Numbered from the stretch's first letter, positions 1 to 6,676 are shown. The stretch is 17,233 bases of DNA from CAXTTV01 sp964247295 (GCA_964247295.1 CAXTTV010000102.1:1-17233), one strand, 5' to 3'. Numbers and translations are program-made. The notes: generated by a model from the sequence alone, not told the origin.

Positions 1-43
1 ATTTTGCTGAGCATAATTAGATTCTGAAGAGTCCCGTCATATC

Positions 44-105
44 TTGACAAGGCCTTTTTTTAATGGTATATATCTGTTGTGGATATATCATATACAGATA
101 TATAC
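44..105 (+). promoter_or_regulatory. PadR promoter with overlapping operator
   Basis: A sigma70-type promoter is visible: TTGACA at 44-49, a 17-nt spacer and TATATA at 67-72. A perfect 12-bp inverted repeat overlaps the -10 box: GTATATATCTGT at 66-77 and ACAGATATATAC at 94-105, separated by 16 nt. Another GGATATAT element lies at 111-118. An inverted repeat covering the -10 and the start of transcription is the expected layout for autorepression by the PadR protein encoded just downstream; that assignment is inference. Confidence 0.7.
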
Positions 106-157
106 AGGTCGGATATATGTAGATAGTTTTTGATCTTTTATGTTTTTAGGAGGTTTG

Positions 158-538
158 ATGAGTAAGGCCTCACAGGACCCTGAACGCTTCCTGCCATTGA
201 CGCCGGCGGTATTTCACATTCTACTGGCCCTTGCTGACAAAGAACGGCATGGGTATGGGATTATGCAGGAGATTCAGACGCGTACCAATGGCGAAATGAA
301 GATGGGTCCGGGAACGCTGTATGGATCTATTAAAAGGATGCTTGCTGATGGCTTGATTGCCCAGTCTGGTGAGCGGCCTGATCCGACTTTGGATGATGAG
401 CGTCGTCGTTATTATCGCCTGACAGACTCTGGACGAAGGGTCGCTCAGACCGAGGCGCGCCGGCTGGCGCAACTGGTGCAGGTAGCCGAAGAGAAGAGTC
501 TGCTTCCGGGCATTCATCTTAGTGGAGGTCAGGTATGA
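158..538 (+). CDS. PadR family transcriptional regulator
   Basis: A 126-residue DNA-binding repressor of the PadR family, short form without the long C-terminal dimerisation domain. The winged helix-turn-helix covers about residues 14-95: LTPAVFHILLALADKERHGY at 14-33, the recognition-helix segment MGPGTLYGSIKRML at 49-62, and the wing with RRRYYRLTDSGRR at 82-94. The start at 158 was chosen because AGGAGG lies at 148-153, four bases before the ATG; an in-frame ATG at 140 has no such site. The stop overlaps the start of the next gene (ATGA), so the two are translationally coupled. Short PadR proteins often sit in front of a membrane protein or signalling gene that they control together with themselves. 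The ligand cannot be told from the sequence. Confidence 0.93.
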   Translation: MSKASQDPERFLPLTPAVFHILLALADKERHGYGIMQEIQTRTNGEMKMGPGTLYGSIKRMLADGLIAQSGERPDPTLDDERRRYYRLTDSGRRVAQTEARRLAQLVQVAEEKSLLPGIHLSGGQV

Positions 539-1587
539 GAAGGGGCACTCCTCAAAAAAATGCCGGGGCGGAAATTTTCTACCGGTGTGTGATCTGGTGT
601 TATCCTCCGGGGTTTCGACGTGAGTATGGGCGAGAGATGATGATCACCTTTCGCGAATGTCATCGGGAGGTGCTTGAACAGCGAAGTTTCTCTGCTCAGA
701 TCTCCTTCTGGCAGACGATGGGCCTGGATCTTGCTACAAGCCTTTGGAGAGAGAACCTTCACGCCTTTGTTCTGTTTTTCAAACGTCTGTCTGGTTTAGA
801 AAAGGAGTACGCTATGGCCTCTCTGCTTCCCCATTTTAATGTTGCCTCTCTGACAGATATTGGTCGTGTTCGGAGCGCCAATGAAGATAAGCTGCTTTCA
901 TATGTGCCCGAAGATCCAGAGATAATGCAGCGGCAGGGGGCGCTTTTTATTGTTGCCGATGGGATGGGAGGCCTGAATCTGGGAGATGTTGCCAGTGACC
1001 TGGCCGTTTCAACCATACGTGAAGCCTATTACAAGAACGCACAAAGCGATCCCATTACCGCTCTTCGGGAGGCAGTTGAGCAGGCCAACCTGGTTGTTTA
1101 TCAGCGGAGTGTGGAGGAGAGCTCTGAGCTTTCAGATAATAAAAAAATGGGCACAACCTGTGTTGCGGCCGTCATCAAAGAGGACCAGATCTATCTTGCG
1201 AACGTAGGTGATAGTCTGGCCTATATTATCAATGGGAATGAGATGAAGCAGATCGCGGAAAACCACTCCTGGGAGGTGGAGCAGGTGCGCGAAGGAAAGA
1301 TGACGCTGCAAGAGGCGAAAGCGGAGGGCAAAGGCAATGTTATCACACGGGCCTTAGGAGTGAAGGCAGAAGTGGAGGTGTACACCGTTACTGAGCAGGT
1401 TCAGAATGGAGATCTTCTACTGCTCTGCACCGATGGCCTGCACACTCTGATCTCGGACGATGAGATTCGTACGATTGTAGAGCAGTATGGTTCTGAAGAG
1501 AGCGCGGCGCAGCTTATTGAGCGGGCCAATGCCGACGGTGGCCCGGATAATATTACAGCCTTGATCGCTCGGGTTTCGCTCGTGTAA
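535..1587 (+). CDS. PP2C-type serine/threonine phosphatase with extra N-terminal region
   Basis: A 350-residue protein. Residues about 100-350 are a PP2C (PPM) metal-dependent Ser/Thr phosphatase with all key motifs: RSANED 113-118, ADGMGG 141-146 (metal-binding Asp142), GTTC 206-209, NVGDS 223-227, TRALG 271-275, CTDGL 298-302 (Asp300) and GGPDNITAL 335-343 (Asp338). It would remove phosphates from Ser/Thr kinase targets in the cytosol. Residues 1-93 are not part of PP2C: a segment around 15-45 with YPPGFRREYGREMMITF resembles the N-terminal prefix seen in partners of PadR regulators (from memory). Residues 74-88 are hydrophobic but too short and charged to be a clear membrane helix. An internal ATG at 814 (Met94) has AAGGAG six bases upstream, so a phosphatase-only product of 257 residues may also be made. 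No kinase gene is present in the window. Confidence 0.9.
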   Translation: MRRGTPQKNAGAEIFYRCVIWCYPPGFRREYGREMMITFRECHREVLEQRSFSAQISFWQTMGLDLATSLWRENLHAFVLFFKRLSGLEKEYAMASLLPHFNVASLTDIGRVRSANEDKLLSYVPEDPEIMQRQGALFIVADGMGGLNLGDVASDLAVSTIREAYYKNAQSDPITALREAVEQANLVVYQRSVEESSELSDNKKMGTTCVAAVIKEDQIYLANVGDSLAYIINGNEMKQIAENHSWEVEQVREGKMTLQEAKAEGKGNVITRALGVKAEVEVYTVTEQVQNGDLLLLCTDGLHTLISDDEIRTIVEQYGSEESAAQLIERANADGGPDNITALIARVSLV

Positions 1588-1605
1588 GTATACCATCTTG
1601 TTTGA

Positions 1606-1651
1606 TAAAAGAGAGTGATGGATGCATTGAGTATCGTCGCTCTCCTTTTAT
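1606..1651. terminator. Bidirectional terminator
   Basis: The left arm AAAAGAGAGTGATG pairs with the right arm CGTCGCTCTCCTTTT. Nine pairs (two of them G-U) form the core, with an A/T outer stem and one bulged C. A-rich sequence on one side and T-rich on the other make it usable on both strands, fitting its place between the phosphatase gene and the convergent gene that ends at 1770. Confidence 0.7.
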
Positions 1652-1769
1652 AGCCTGATGGTAAATGCCCTGCGGAGTGGTTCTGGCCCACTCTCGGTGA
1701 TGGACGGCAGAGCCTTGGGAAGCCCTTTCACTTGCAGGAGGGTGCCTCTGGTCATAGGCGATCGCTGGT

Positions 1770-2150
1770 TCAGACCTGTGCAGAATCGCACGCCGCTTGT
1801 AGTTGCTGGAGAAAATCATCCCGTACCTGAGCGTTTCGAGGGCGGATATTGGGGCTCCAGATGTTTGCAACGAAACCGAAGGTGTAGTGACTTTGATCCT
1901 TCAATGTAATGACCACTTGTGGTGGGCTAAAAAGGCTGAGTTTGCCACTAGGTTCCACCTTTTCAATGTTCGCGAGGGGGATATGCTGCTCAAACGGCGC
2001 GAGGAGCAGAGGAGCGAAGATCACCTGACTGGGGGTCAGGATGATTTGCCCTCCCCAAATAGAAATTCCGCCCATCATTTTCCCCCCACGCCATGTTCCG
2101 AGCACAATCTCATCAGATGAAAGCGGCACCTGTTTGTCGAAGTTTGTCAT
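1770..2150 (-). CDS. GRAM/PH-like small protein, function unknown
   Basis: A 126-residue soluble protein with no signal peptide or membrane helix. The pattern of short beta strands (WGGQIILTPSQVIFAPL at 32-48, then HIPLANIEKVEP, then PPQVVITLKDQSHYTFGFVA) followed by a C-terminal helix (QVRDDFLQQLQAA) is that of a GRAM or PH-like fold, as in many short bacterial proteins of unknown function. The ATG at 2150 has only a weak purine-rich upstream stretch (AAGAAGAGAGAAAAAAG), so the start is less certain than the frame. It converges on the phosphatase gene and is alone on its strand. Membrane or lipid binding is possible for the fold but not shown here. Confidence 0.75.
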   Translation of the reverse strand: MTNFDKQVPLSSDEIVLGTWRGGKMMGGISIWGGQIILTPSQVIFAPLLLAPFEQHIPLANIEKVEPSGKLSLFSPPQVVITLKDQSHYTFGFVANIWSPNIRPRNAQVRDDFLQQLQAACDSAQV

Positions 2151-2195
2151 CTTTTTTCTCTCTTCTTTTTTTCTGACCCGCCAATTTCTTCATTT

Positions 2196-2225
2196 TTTAG
2201 AGCTTAACACACTCTTTTATGTAAA
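2196..2225 (-). promoter_or_regulatory. Possible promoter of the GRAM-like gene
   Basis: On the minus strand TTTACA (2225-2220) is followed after 18 nt by TCTAAA (2201-2196). The match is moderate; the position, 46 nt before the ATG, is reasonable. Confidence 0.3.
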
Positions 2226-2230
2226 GCAAA

Positions 2231-2440
2231 GCGTTCTGTTCTGCTTAGTACTTGCGGCCAACCTTTTGGTAGGAAACGGCCAATCTTTCCGGTAATCGGC
2301 AGCACTTGCCCCGAATCTTGAGTAATAGGATCATGATCGACTGGAAAACCGCTCTAAAAGCAAAGCACCACATATCATTCTTGTACATTCAGTGCTCATT
2401 ATTCGCCGCGCATATGGACCTATGAAGGGAACGTGTGTTA
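2231..2440. other. Intergenic stretch without recognised content
   Basis: About 210 bases between the GRAM-like gene's upstream region and the ywbE leader. Only short unconvincing reading frames are present and no repeat, RNA gene or clear promoter was seen. Confidence 0.5.
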
Positions 2441-2508
2441 CTCTGGATGGTGAACATCAGGAAACACGTGAAATCCGCTCTGAGAAAAGAGAGATCTTTT
2501 CACCAGAG
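2441..2508 (+). other. Hairpin-rich leader of ywbE
   Basis: A hairpin with a 7-bp stem and GAGA tetraloop sits at 2484-2501 (GAAAAGA, GAGA, TCTTTTC). A competing outer pairing joins CTCTGG (2441-2446) plus TGAA (2450-2453) to TTCA and CCAGAG (2499-2508). The stretch lies 23 bases before the ywbE ATG, where it could affect translation or RNA stability. No T tract follows the small hairpin, so it is not a simple terminator. Confidence 0.4.
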
Positions 2509-2531
2509 ATAACAGTAGAAAGCACAACTGA

Positions 2532-2729
2532 ATGCCAGATGGACGCATCCGTCAAAATATCCGTTCGGGAATCAGCGTGTCAATCGTCCTCAAGCAAGAC
2601 CAGCGAACAGGACAACTGACCCGAGGAATCGTCAAGGACATTTTAACCAACTCCGCTTCTCACCCACATGGGATCAAGGTCCGGCTGGTCGATGGACAGG
2701 TTGGGCGCGTACAGAAAATCGAGGAGTAG
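2532..2729 (+). CDS. ywbE: YwbE family protein (DUF2196)
   Basis: A 65-residue protein of the YwbE/DUF2196 family, recognised from the near-invariant core VSIVLKQDQRTGQLTRG at 16-32, then VKDILTNSASHPHGIKVRL at 34-52 and GQVGRVQKI at 55-63. The length is normal for the family. It is a compact basic protein of unknown biochemical role; the fold appears to be a small beta barrel with a possible nucleic-acid-binding function (inference). The ATG at 2532 has no strong Shine-Dalgarno sequence (upstream GTAGAAAGCACAACTG), but the family start is very close to this Met. It stands alone, 150 bases before the P450 gene, which has its own promoter. Confidence 0.9.
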   Translation: MPDGRIRQNIRSGISVSIVLKQDQRTGQLTRGIVKDILTNSASHPHGIKVRLVDGQVGRVQKIEE

Positions 2730-2789
2730 TCTACCACACAAGGCTGACCTTGCCCTATCATGATACGTGATAGAGTGCTTTCGAAAAGG

Positions 2790-2818
2790 TTGACATTTCT
2801 TCTTTCTCTCACTACAAT
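2790..2818 (+). promoter_or_regulatory. Strong promoter of the P450 gene
   Basis: TTGACA at 2790-2795, 17-nt spacer, TACAAT at 2813-2818: an almost perfect sigma70-type promoter. The expected start of transcription is near 2825, inside the operator at 2820-2837. Confidence 0.8.
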
Positions 2819-2819
2819 A

Positions 2820-2837
2820 TGAATGAACATTCATTCA
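2820..2837. promoter_or_regulatory. TetR/FadR-type operator
   Basis: TGAATGAACATTCATTCA: two perfect 8-bp arms (TGAATGAA and TTCATTCA) around a 2-bp centre, right after the -10 box and over the predicted transcription start. It is very close to the operator known for the acyl-CoA-responsive TetR-family repressor FadR of Bacillus (TGAATGAATANTCATTCA, from memory). No TetR gene lies in the window, so the regulator must be encoded elsewhere. Confidence 0.75.
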
Positions 2838-2854
2838 CCATCTTTAGAGGATAA

Positions 2855-2899
2855 ATGCCTATAGAAAGAAGATACAGCGATGGCAAAAAAACAGATTGA
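2855..2899 (+). CDS. Possible 14-codon upstream ORF overlapping the P450 start
   Basis: An ATG at 2855 has AGAGG at 2846-2850 four bases before it and reads 14 codons (begins MPIERRYSDG) to a TGA at 2897-2899, overlapping the P450 start at 2880 in another frame. The P450 ATG itself has only AGAAAGAAG upstream, so ribosomes loading on this short frame could feed the P450 start by coupling. Could be chance. Confidence 0.3.
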   Translation: MPIERRYSDGKKTD

Positions 2900-4130
2900 G
2901 ATGGAAAACATAGCTGAGATTGACCTTGCCTCAGTTGAAGTTGGTAGTCCGAAGTTTAATGCAGATCCTTTTCCATTTTATGCCCGGTTGCGAGAGGAAG
3001 CGCCAGTTTTTCCGGTTACGTTACCTGACAAACGGCGGGCCTGGTTAGTATCTCGTTACGACGATGTGTTTGAGATCTTCAAAGATCCTCGTTTTCTGAA
3101 GAACCGTCGTACAGCAATGTCGCCAGAGCAATTAAAGAAGCAGCCCTGGATACCGCCAATGTTCAAAACGCTTGAGCGGAACATGCTAGATCTGGATGAT
3201 CCTGATCATGCAAGATTACGCGGTCTGGTCCATAAGGCTTTTATACCACGATTGATCGAGCAGATGCGCGATCAGGTTCAGACGTTGACCAACGATTTGT
3301 TGGATACTGTGGAGCCGCGAGGCCGCATGGATCTGATTGCTGACTTTGCGTTGCCACTATCGCTCACGATGATTGGAAGAATTCTGGGCATACCAGCCGA
3401 AGATAATGATAAATTTCACCACTGGTCAAAGCTGCTTGTCTCGGCGAAAGGCACAAATATAAGCCTGCTCATGCTTGTTCCTTCGATGCTCCGTTTCATG
3501 GGATATCTGAGAAAATTGATTAAGGATCGGCAGGTACACCCTGAAGACGATCTGGTCACGGCCCTGGTTCAGGCCAAAGAGGGGAGCGACCAACTGAGCA
3601 ACGATGAGGTCCTGGCAATGATCTTTCTGCTGCTGATCGCCGGTCATGAGACGACCGTGAACTTGATCGGCAGCGGTTCTCTCGCTCTGCTAGAGCATCC
3701 TGAGCAACTGGAGAAGTTGCGGAGTGAGCCCGATCTAATCAAGCCTGCGATTGAAGAGCTGCTACGCTTTGTCTGCCCGGTTGAAATGGCGACAGAGCGT
3801 TATACTGGTGAAGAGGTTACAATTGCGGGAACTACAATTCCCAAAGGTGAGATGGTCATGGTTGTGATTGGCTCGGCCAACCGAGATTCAGCCTATTTTG
3901 AGAGTCCTGATGATCTGGATCTAACGCGGGAGAATAACAAGCATCTAGCTTTTGGCAAGGGAGTGCATTATTGCCTTGGGGCCTCATTGGCCCGGCTGGA
4001 GGGGGAGATCGCGATCAATGCATTGTTAAAGCGTATGCCCAGGCTGCGCCTGGCTGTCGCGCCGGATCAGATCCGCTGGCGGTCTGGAGCTATTCTGCGA
4101 GGGCTTGAGGCCCTGCCGGTTGAGTTTTAG
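2880..4130 (+). CDS. Cytochrome P450
   Basis: A 416-residue soluble bacterial P450 of the CYP107-like class I type, which inserts one oxygen atom into an organic substrate using electrons from a ferredoxin and reductase. Seen in order: I-helix oxygen-binding motif AGHETT 254-259, K-helix ExxR (EELLR 292-296, Glu293/Arg296), Arg at 307 in the MATERYTG strand, and the heme loop FGKGVHYCLG at 358-367 with Cys365 as the heme ligand. No membrane anchor. Length is normal. No redox partner lies beside it and the neighbours are not biosynthetic genes, so the substrate is unknown; the FadR-like operator hints at fatty-acid-linked control, hence perhaps a fatty acid or similar lipid. Its stop codon overlaps the stop of the convergent nucleotidyltransferase gene. 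Confidence 0.95.
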   Translation: MAKKQIEMENIAEIDLASVEVGSPKFNADPFPFYARLREEAPVFPVTLPDKRRAWLVSRYDDVFEIFKDPRFLKNRRTAMSPEQLKKQPWIPPMFKTLERNMLDLDDPDHARLRGLVHKAFIPRLIEQMRDQVQTLTNDLLDTVEPRGRMDLIADFALPLSLTMIGRILGIPAEDNDKFHHWSKLLVSAKGTNISLLMLVPSMLRFMGYLRKLIKDRQVHPEDDLVTALVQAKEGSDQLSNDEVLAMIFLLLIAGHETTVNLIGSGSLALLEHPEQLEKLRSEPDLIKPAIEELLRFVCPVEMATERYTGEEVTIAGTTIPKGEMVMVVIGSANRDSAYFESPDDLDLTRENNKHLAFGKGVHYCLGASLARLEGEIAINALLKRMPRLRLAVAPDQIRWRSGAILRGLEALPVEF

Positions 4131-4998
4131 CCTTTTCCTAAATAGTTGGTGTAGCGCGTCAGAAAGTGCCTTTCAAAACCGAGAGTCTGTTCACAGATTT
4201 CGCGAAGGTGCTTGCGCCCGTAATCCGTGGTCGGGATGAGATACTGCCACTCATCTCGACAGTACGTCGCGATATTCTCTAATAACGATGCCCGTTCATC
4301 GTCGATATACGCTCGATACATCTGCGCGCAATCCCGCTTCCTGACAACATACTGATTGGCCTGAAAGGCCAGGAGAGCGGTGGCAGCCCAGCCCGTAGTG
4401 CGCGCAAGATTGCGTGTACAGGGAACCGCTTTCCCATCGGGCAGCCTGACTGTTCGATTGGTATATCCATAAAATTCATCTAAGGGATCAGGGAATGGCA
4501 AGGAGGTATCAAGCGAAGATGCGCGCTTGTACACATTACAAATGAGCCAGTGGGCCGCCTGCATCCGTTCACGTGTCCATTCCTCGATAGAGAGCAGGGG
4601 ATAACGCTGACAGATATCCTGCCCATATATCAGCTTGCCGCCGAGTTTAAGCGCGGGTGGTACCCCTCCTCGGATGCTTTCCTCATCCAGAACGCTAATA
4701 TCAACCTCTGGCGTTCCAGGTTCATCTATCCAGAGCTTTTCTGCCTGTTGCTGTTTTTCTTTAGAGACAAACCTTCCTCGAAAAATAATACTGAGATCAA
4801 TATCGCTGGTTGGCAGAAACGTCCCGTCAGCATAGCTCCCTTCGATATAGTAGCCAGCGATCTGTTCAGGGAAATGGTTTTCATATAGTCGTATAACATT
4901 ACAAGAAGTGTATTAGTCTCAAGATTGTCGCACAGGTTTTGTAGAACAATATTTTTCATAGATCCTTTCTTGCTGCGGTGGAAGTTCCGTAACGCCAT
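4127..4998 (-). pseudogene. Nucleotidyltransferase, frameshifted
   Basis: A nucleotidyltransferase-fold protein (aminoglycoside/adenylyl-transferase-like). The main reading frame is open from 4912 down to 4127 and contains the active-site pattern GSYADGTFLPTSDIDLSI (region 4795-4840): the GS motif and DxD metal-binding aspartates. A C-terminal helical domain follows, with YGYTNRTVRLPDG and ARTTGWAATALLA. In this frame there is no ATG, GTG or TTG before the active site, and stops lie at 4913-4915 and 4919-4921. The likely true start, ATG at 4998 (MALRNFHRSK, AAGGAG eight bases upstream), is in another frame, which then runs past the active site in the wrong register. Joining the two frames between about 4867 and 4912 restores a protein of about 290 residues. 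Either a decayed gene or an assembly indel; the remaining ATG at 4564 would give a 145-residue piece without the catalytic site. Confidence 0.8.
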
Positions 4999-5039
4999 GA
5001 GAGATGCTCCTTTTCAATAGAGCGGCAAGCGGCATGTTT

Positions 5040-5405
5040 ACTATTATACAATAGGGGAAACTGTTGTGACTCTGCTGGGAAAAGCAAGGAATGGGGTCAT
5101 CGGAGGGAGGTGAGACTTCGTAGACCGGGTTACGTGTGGAACCGTGGCAAGGGGACGTGACCTGCACTCCCGAAGCCGAGCCTTTGGGTCGGCGGTCAGG
5201 CCATGATGTGGACCCGCAGGAACGGGAGCATCTATGGGAGTCATGGACGACGTTGGAGCATTATTCCTTGTTCCCCTGAGACGCATGTGTGTAGCGATGG
5301 CGAGGGAAGAGGTCTCTGTCTCCACGGGTCCACACGTGACCCGACCTACCCCATTCGAGTTTCTCTCTGCACAGGAACATCTTCTTCTTTTCCCAAAAGA
5401 GTCTG
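5040..5405. other. GC-rich structured region without a gene
   Basis: About 360 bases before threonine synthase, richer in G and C than the flanks, with no believable reading frame. It holds a 28-bp imperfect inverted repeat (5120-5147 / 5322-5349) and several nested stems listed separately. It could be a miniature transposable element, a structured non-coding RNA or a leader of the downstream gene. Confidence 0.5.
5120..5349. repeat. 230-bp element bounded by 28-bp inverted repeats
   Basis: The left arm 5120-5147 (starts GTAGACCGGGTTACGTG) and the reverse complement of the right arm 5322-5349 (starts GTAGGTCGGGTCACGTG) match at 24 of 28 positions by eye, with a 13-pair core (5127-5139 with 5330-5342, one G-U). 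Inside are the stems CTCCCG/CGGGAG (5167-5172 / 5223-5228), GCCGA..TCGGC (5175-5193), CCATGA/TCATGG (5201-5206 / 5241-5246). The left arm can alternatively pair locally: GGTTACGT (5128-5135) with ACGTGACC (5155-5162). No target-site duplication was seen. MITE-like or RNA-like; not decided. Confidence 0.55.
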
Positions 5406-5441
5406 TTGTATTTCTTTTTATCAATAGATTGGATAGGAGCT

Positions 5442-6653
5442 TTGTTTAGTTTTCTTGATCGCCTCGAATGTGCCCGGTGCCAGACTATCTATGATGCGAA
5501 TACGCAGGCACATCTTTGTACCTGTGGATCTCCTCTTCTGGTGCGCTATGATCTTGAAGCGGCTCGTCAGCAGTTTACCAGGGAATCTCTGCAATCACGG
5601 GAGCCTTCATTATGGCGCTATCATGAGGTTTTGCCGGTGCGCTCTTCTGAGCATGTAACCTCACTTGGGGAGGGAATGACTCCTCTATTGCCGCTGAAGA
5701 GATTGGGAGCTCGTTATGGAATGCCCAATCTTTCAGTGAAGGATGAGGGGACAATTCCGACGGGCAGCTTTAAGGCCCGAGGGGCGGCGGTCGGTATTTC
5801 GCGGGCCAAAGAATTGGGCGTAGAGACGTTAGTGATGCCGACCAATGGCAATGCAGGTGGAGCCTGGGCCACGTATGCCGCGCGCGCCGGCCTGAAAGCG
5901 GTGATTGTGATGCCGGAGGCCGCACCTGTAATTACTCGCAATGAGTGCGCGATCTCCGGTGCGAGACTGTTTCTAGTGAATGGATTGATAAGTGATGCCG
6001 GGGCAATCGTCGGGCGAGCCGTGAAGGCTCATAGTTGGTATGATGCTTCGACCCTGAAGGAACCGTACCGGATCGAGGGGAAAAAGACGATGGGCTACGA
6101 GATCGCCGAGCAGTGCGGCTGGCGGGTGCCCGATGTGATCCTCTACCCGACTGGTGGGGGTGTGGGAATCATCGGTATCTATAAAGCATTGAAAGAGATG
6201 CAGCAACTGGGATGGATCGGCGAGCGATTGCCACGTTTAGTGGCTGTGCAGGCCGAAGGTTGCGCGCCTATCGTGAAAGCCTGGCAGGAAGGTCAGCAGG
6301 CTTCCCAGTTCTGGCAACATTCTGAAACCATCGCCTTTGGAATCAACGTCCCCAAAGCTCTTGGAGATTTTCTCGTTTTAGATGCAGTCAGAAGTACGCA
6401 GGGGTGCGCGATCGCCATAAGTGACGCCGATCTGCTTACCGCTCAGGCCGAGCTTGCCTCACAGGAGGGAATGTTTATTTGTCCTGAAGGGGCAGCAACC
6501 TTCGCGGCTGCGAAACGCTTACGGGACAGTAGTTGGATTGGGGAGCAAGAGCATGTTCTGTTGCTTAATACAGGTGCCGGTCTGAAGTATCCCGAGACCG
6601 TTCAAGTGTCCGTCCCACTATTGCAGCCTGGGGACGAGATTATCATTGATTGA
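5442..6653 (+). CDS. thrC: Threonine synthase
   Basis: A pyridoxal-phosphate enzyme (fold type II) converting O-phosphohomoserine to threonine, last step of threonine biosynthesis, in the cytosol. Counting from the TTG at 5442 the product has 403 residues: a zinc-ribbon-like N-terminus (CARC at 10-13, CTC at 26-28), the PLP lysine Lys111 in TGSFKARG, the substrate loop PTNGNAGGAWATYAARAG, and the phosphate-cradle PTGGGVGIIG near 236. KTMGYEIAEQCGWRVPD is typical of the family. The start is uncertain: the TTG at 5442 gives the expected FSFLDRLECARC beginning but its AGGAG (5435-5439) is only two bases away; a TTG at 5406 with weak AAAAGAG upstream would add 12 residues. No other thr genes adjoin it, so it may be a second, isolated copy. 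Confidence 0.92.
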   Translation: MFSFLDRLECARCQTIYDANTQAHLCTCGSPLLVRYDLEAARQQFTRESLQSREPSLWRYHEVLPVRSSEHVTSLGEGMTPLLPLKRLGARYGMPNLSVKDEGTIPTGSFKARGAAVGISRAKELGVETLVMPTNGNAGGAWATYAARAGLKAVIVMPEAAPVITRNECAISGARLFLVNGLISDAGAIVGRAVKAHSWYDASTLKEPYRIEGKKTMGYEIAEQCGWRVPDVILYPTGGGVGIIGIYKALKEMQQLGWIGERLPRLVAVQAEGCAPIVKAWQEGQQASQFWQHSETIAFGINVPKALGDFLVLDAVRSTQGCAIAISDADLLTAQAELASQEGMFICPEGAATFAAAKRLRDSSWIGEQEHVLLLNTGAGLKYPETVQVSVPLLQPGDEIIID

Positions 6654-6676
6654 TAACAATCAATATGGGGTATACT
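6645..6676 (+). promoter_or_regulatory. Palindrome and promoter before the MFS gene
   Basis: ATTGATTGATAACAATCAAT at 6645-6664 has perfect 8-bp arms with a 4-nt spacer and overlaps the thrC stop codon. Inside it TTGATA (6650-6655) stands 15 nt from TATACT (6671-6676), a plausible though tightly spaced promoter. A repressor bound at the palindrome would cover the -35 box, as is usual for efflux pumps. No T tract follows, so it is not a terminator. Confidence 0.5.

Noticed and set aside
1675..1693. Second terminator hairpin (GAGTGG/CCACTC)
   Set aside because: Six-base stem without a T tract on either strand; the structure at 1606-1651 explains termination better.
2392..2619. 75-codon frame upstream of ywbE
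   Set aside because: Overlaps the clearly conserved ywbE frame, lacks a ribosome binding site and resembles nothing.
4550..4888. 112-codon plus-strand reading frame
   Set aside because: Antisense shadow of the nucleotidyltransferase active-site region.
5134..5162. T-box riboswitch before threonine synthase
   Set aside because: TGGAACCG with a closing stem resembles the T-box core, but no stem I with specifier loop, no proper antiterminator helix A2 and no terminator before the gene could be found, and the distance to the gene is large.
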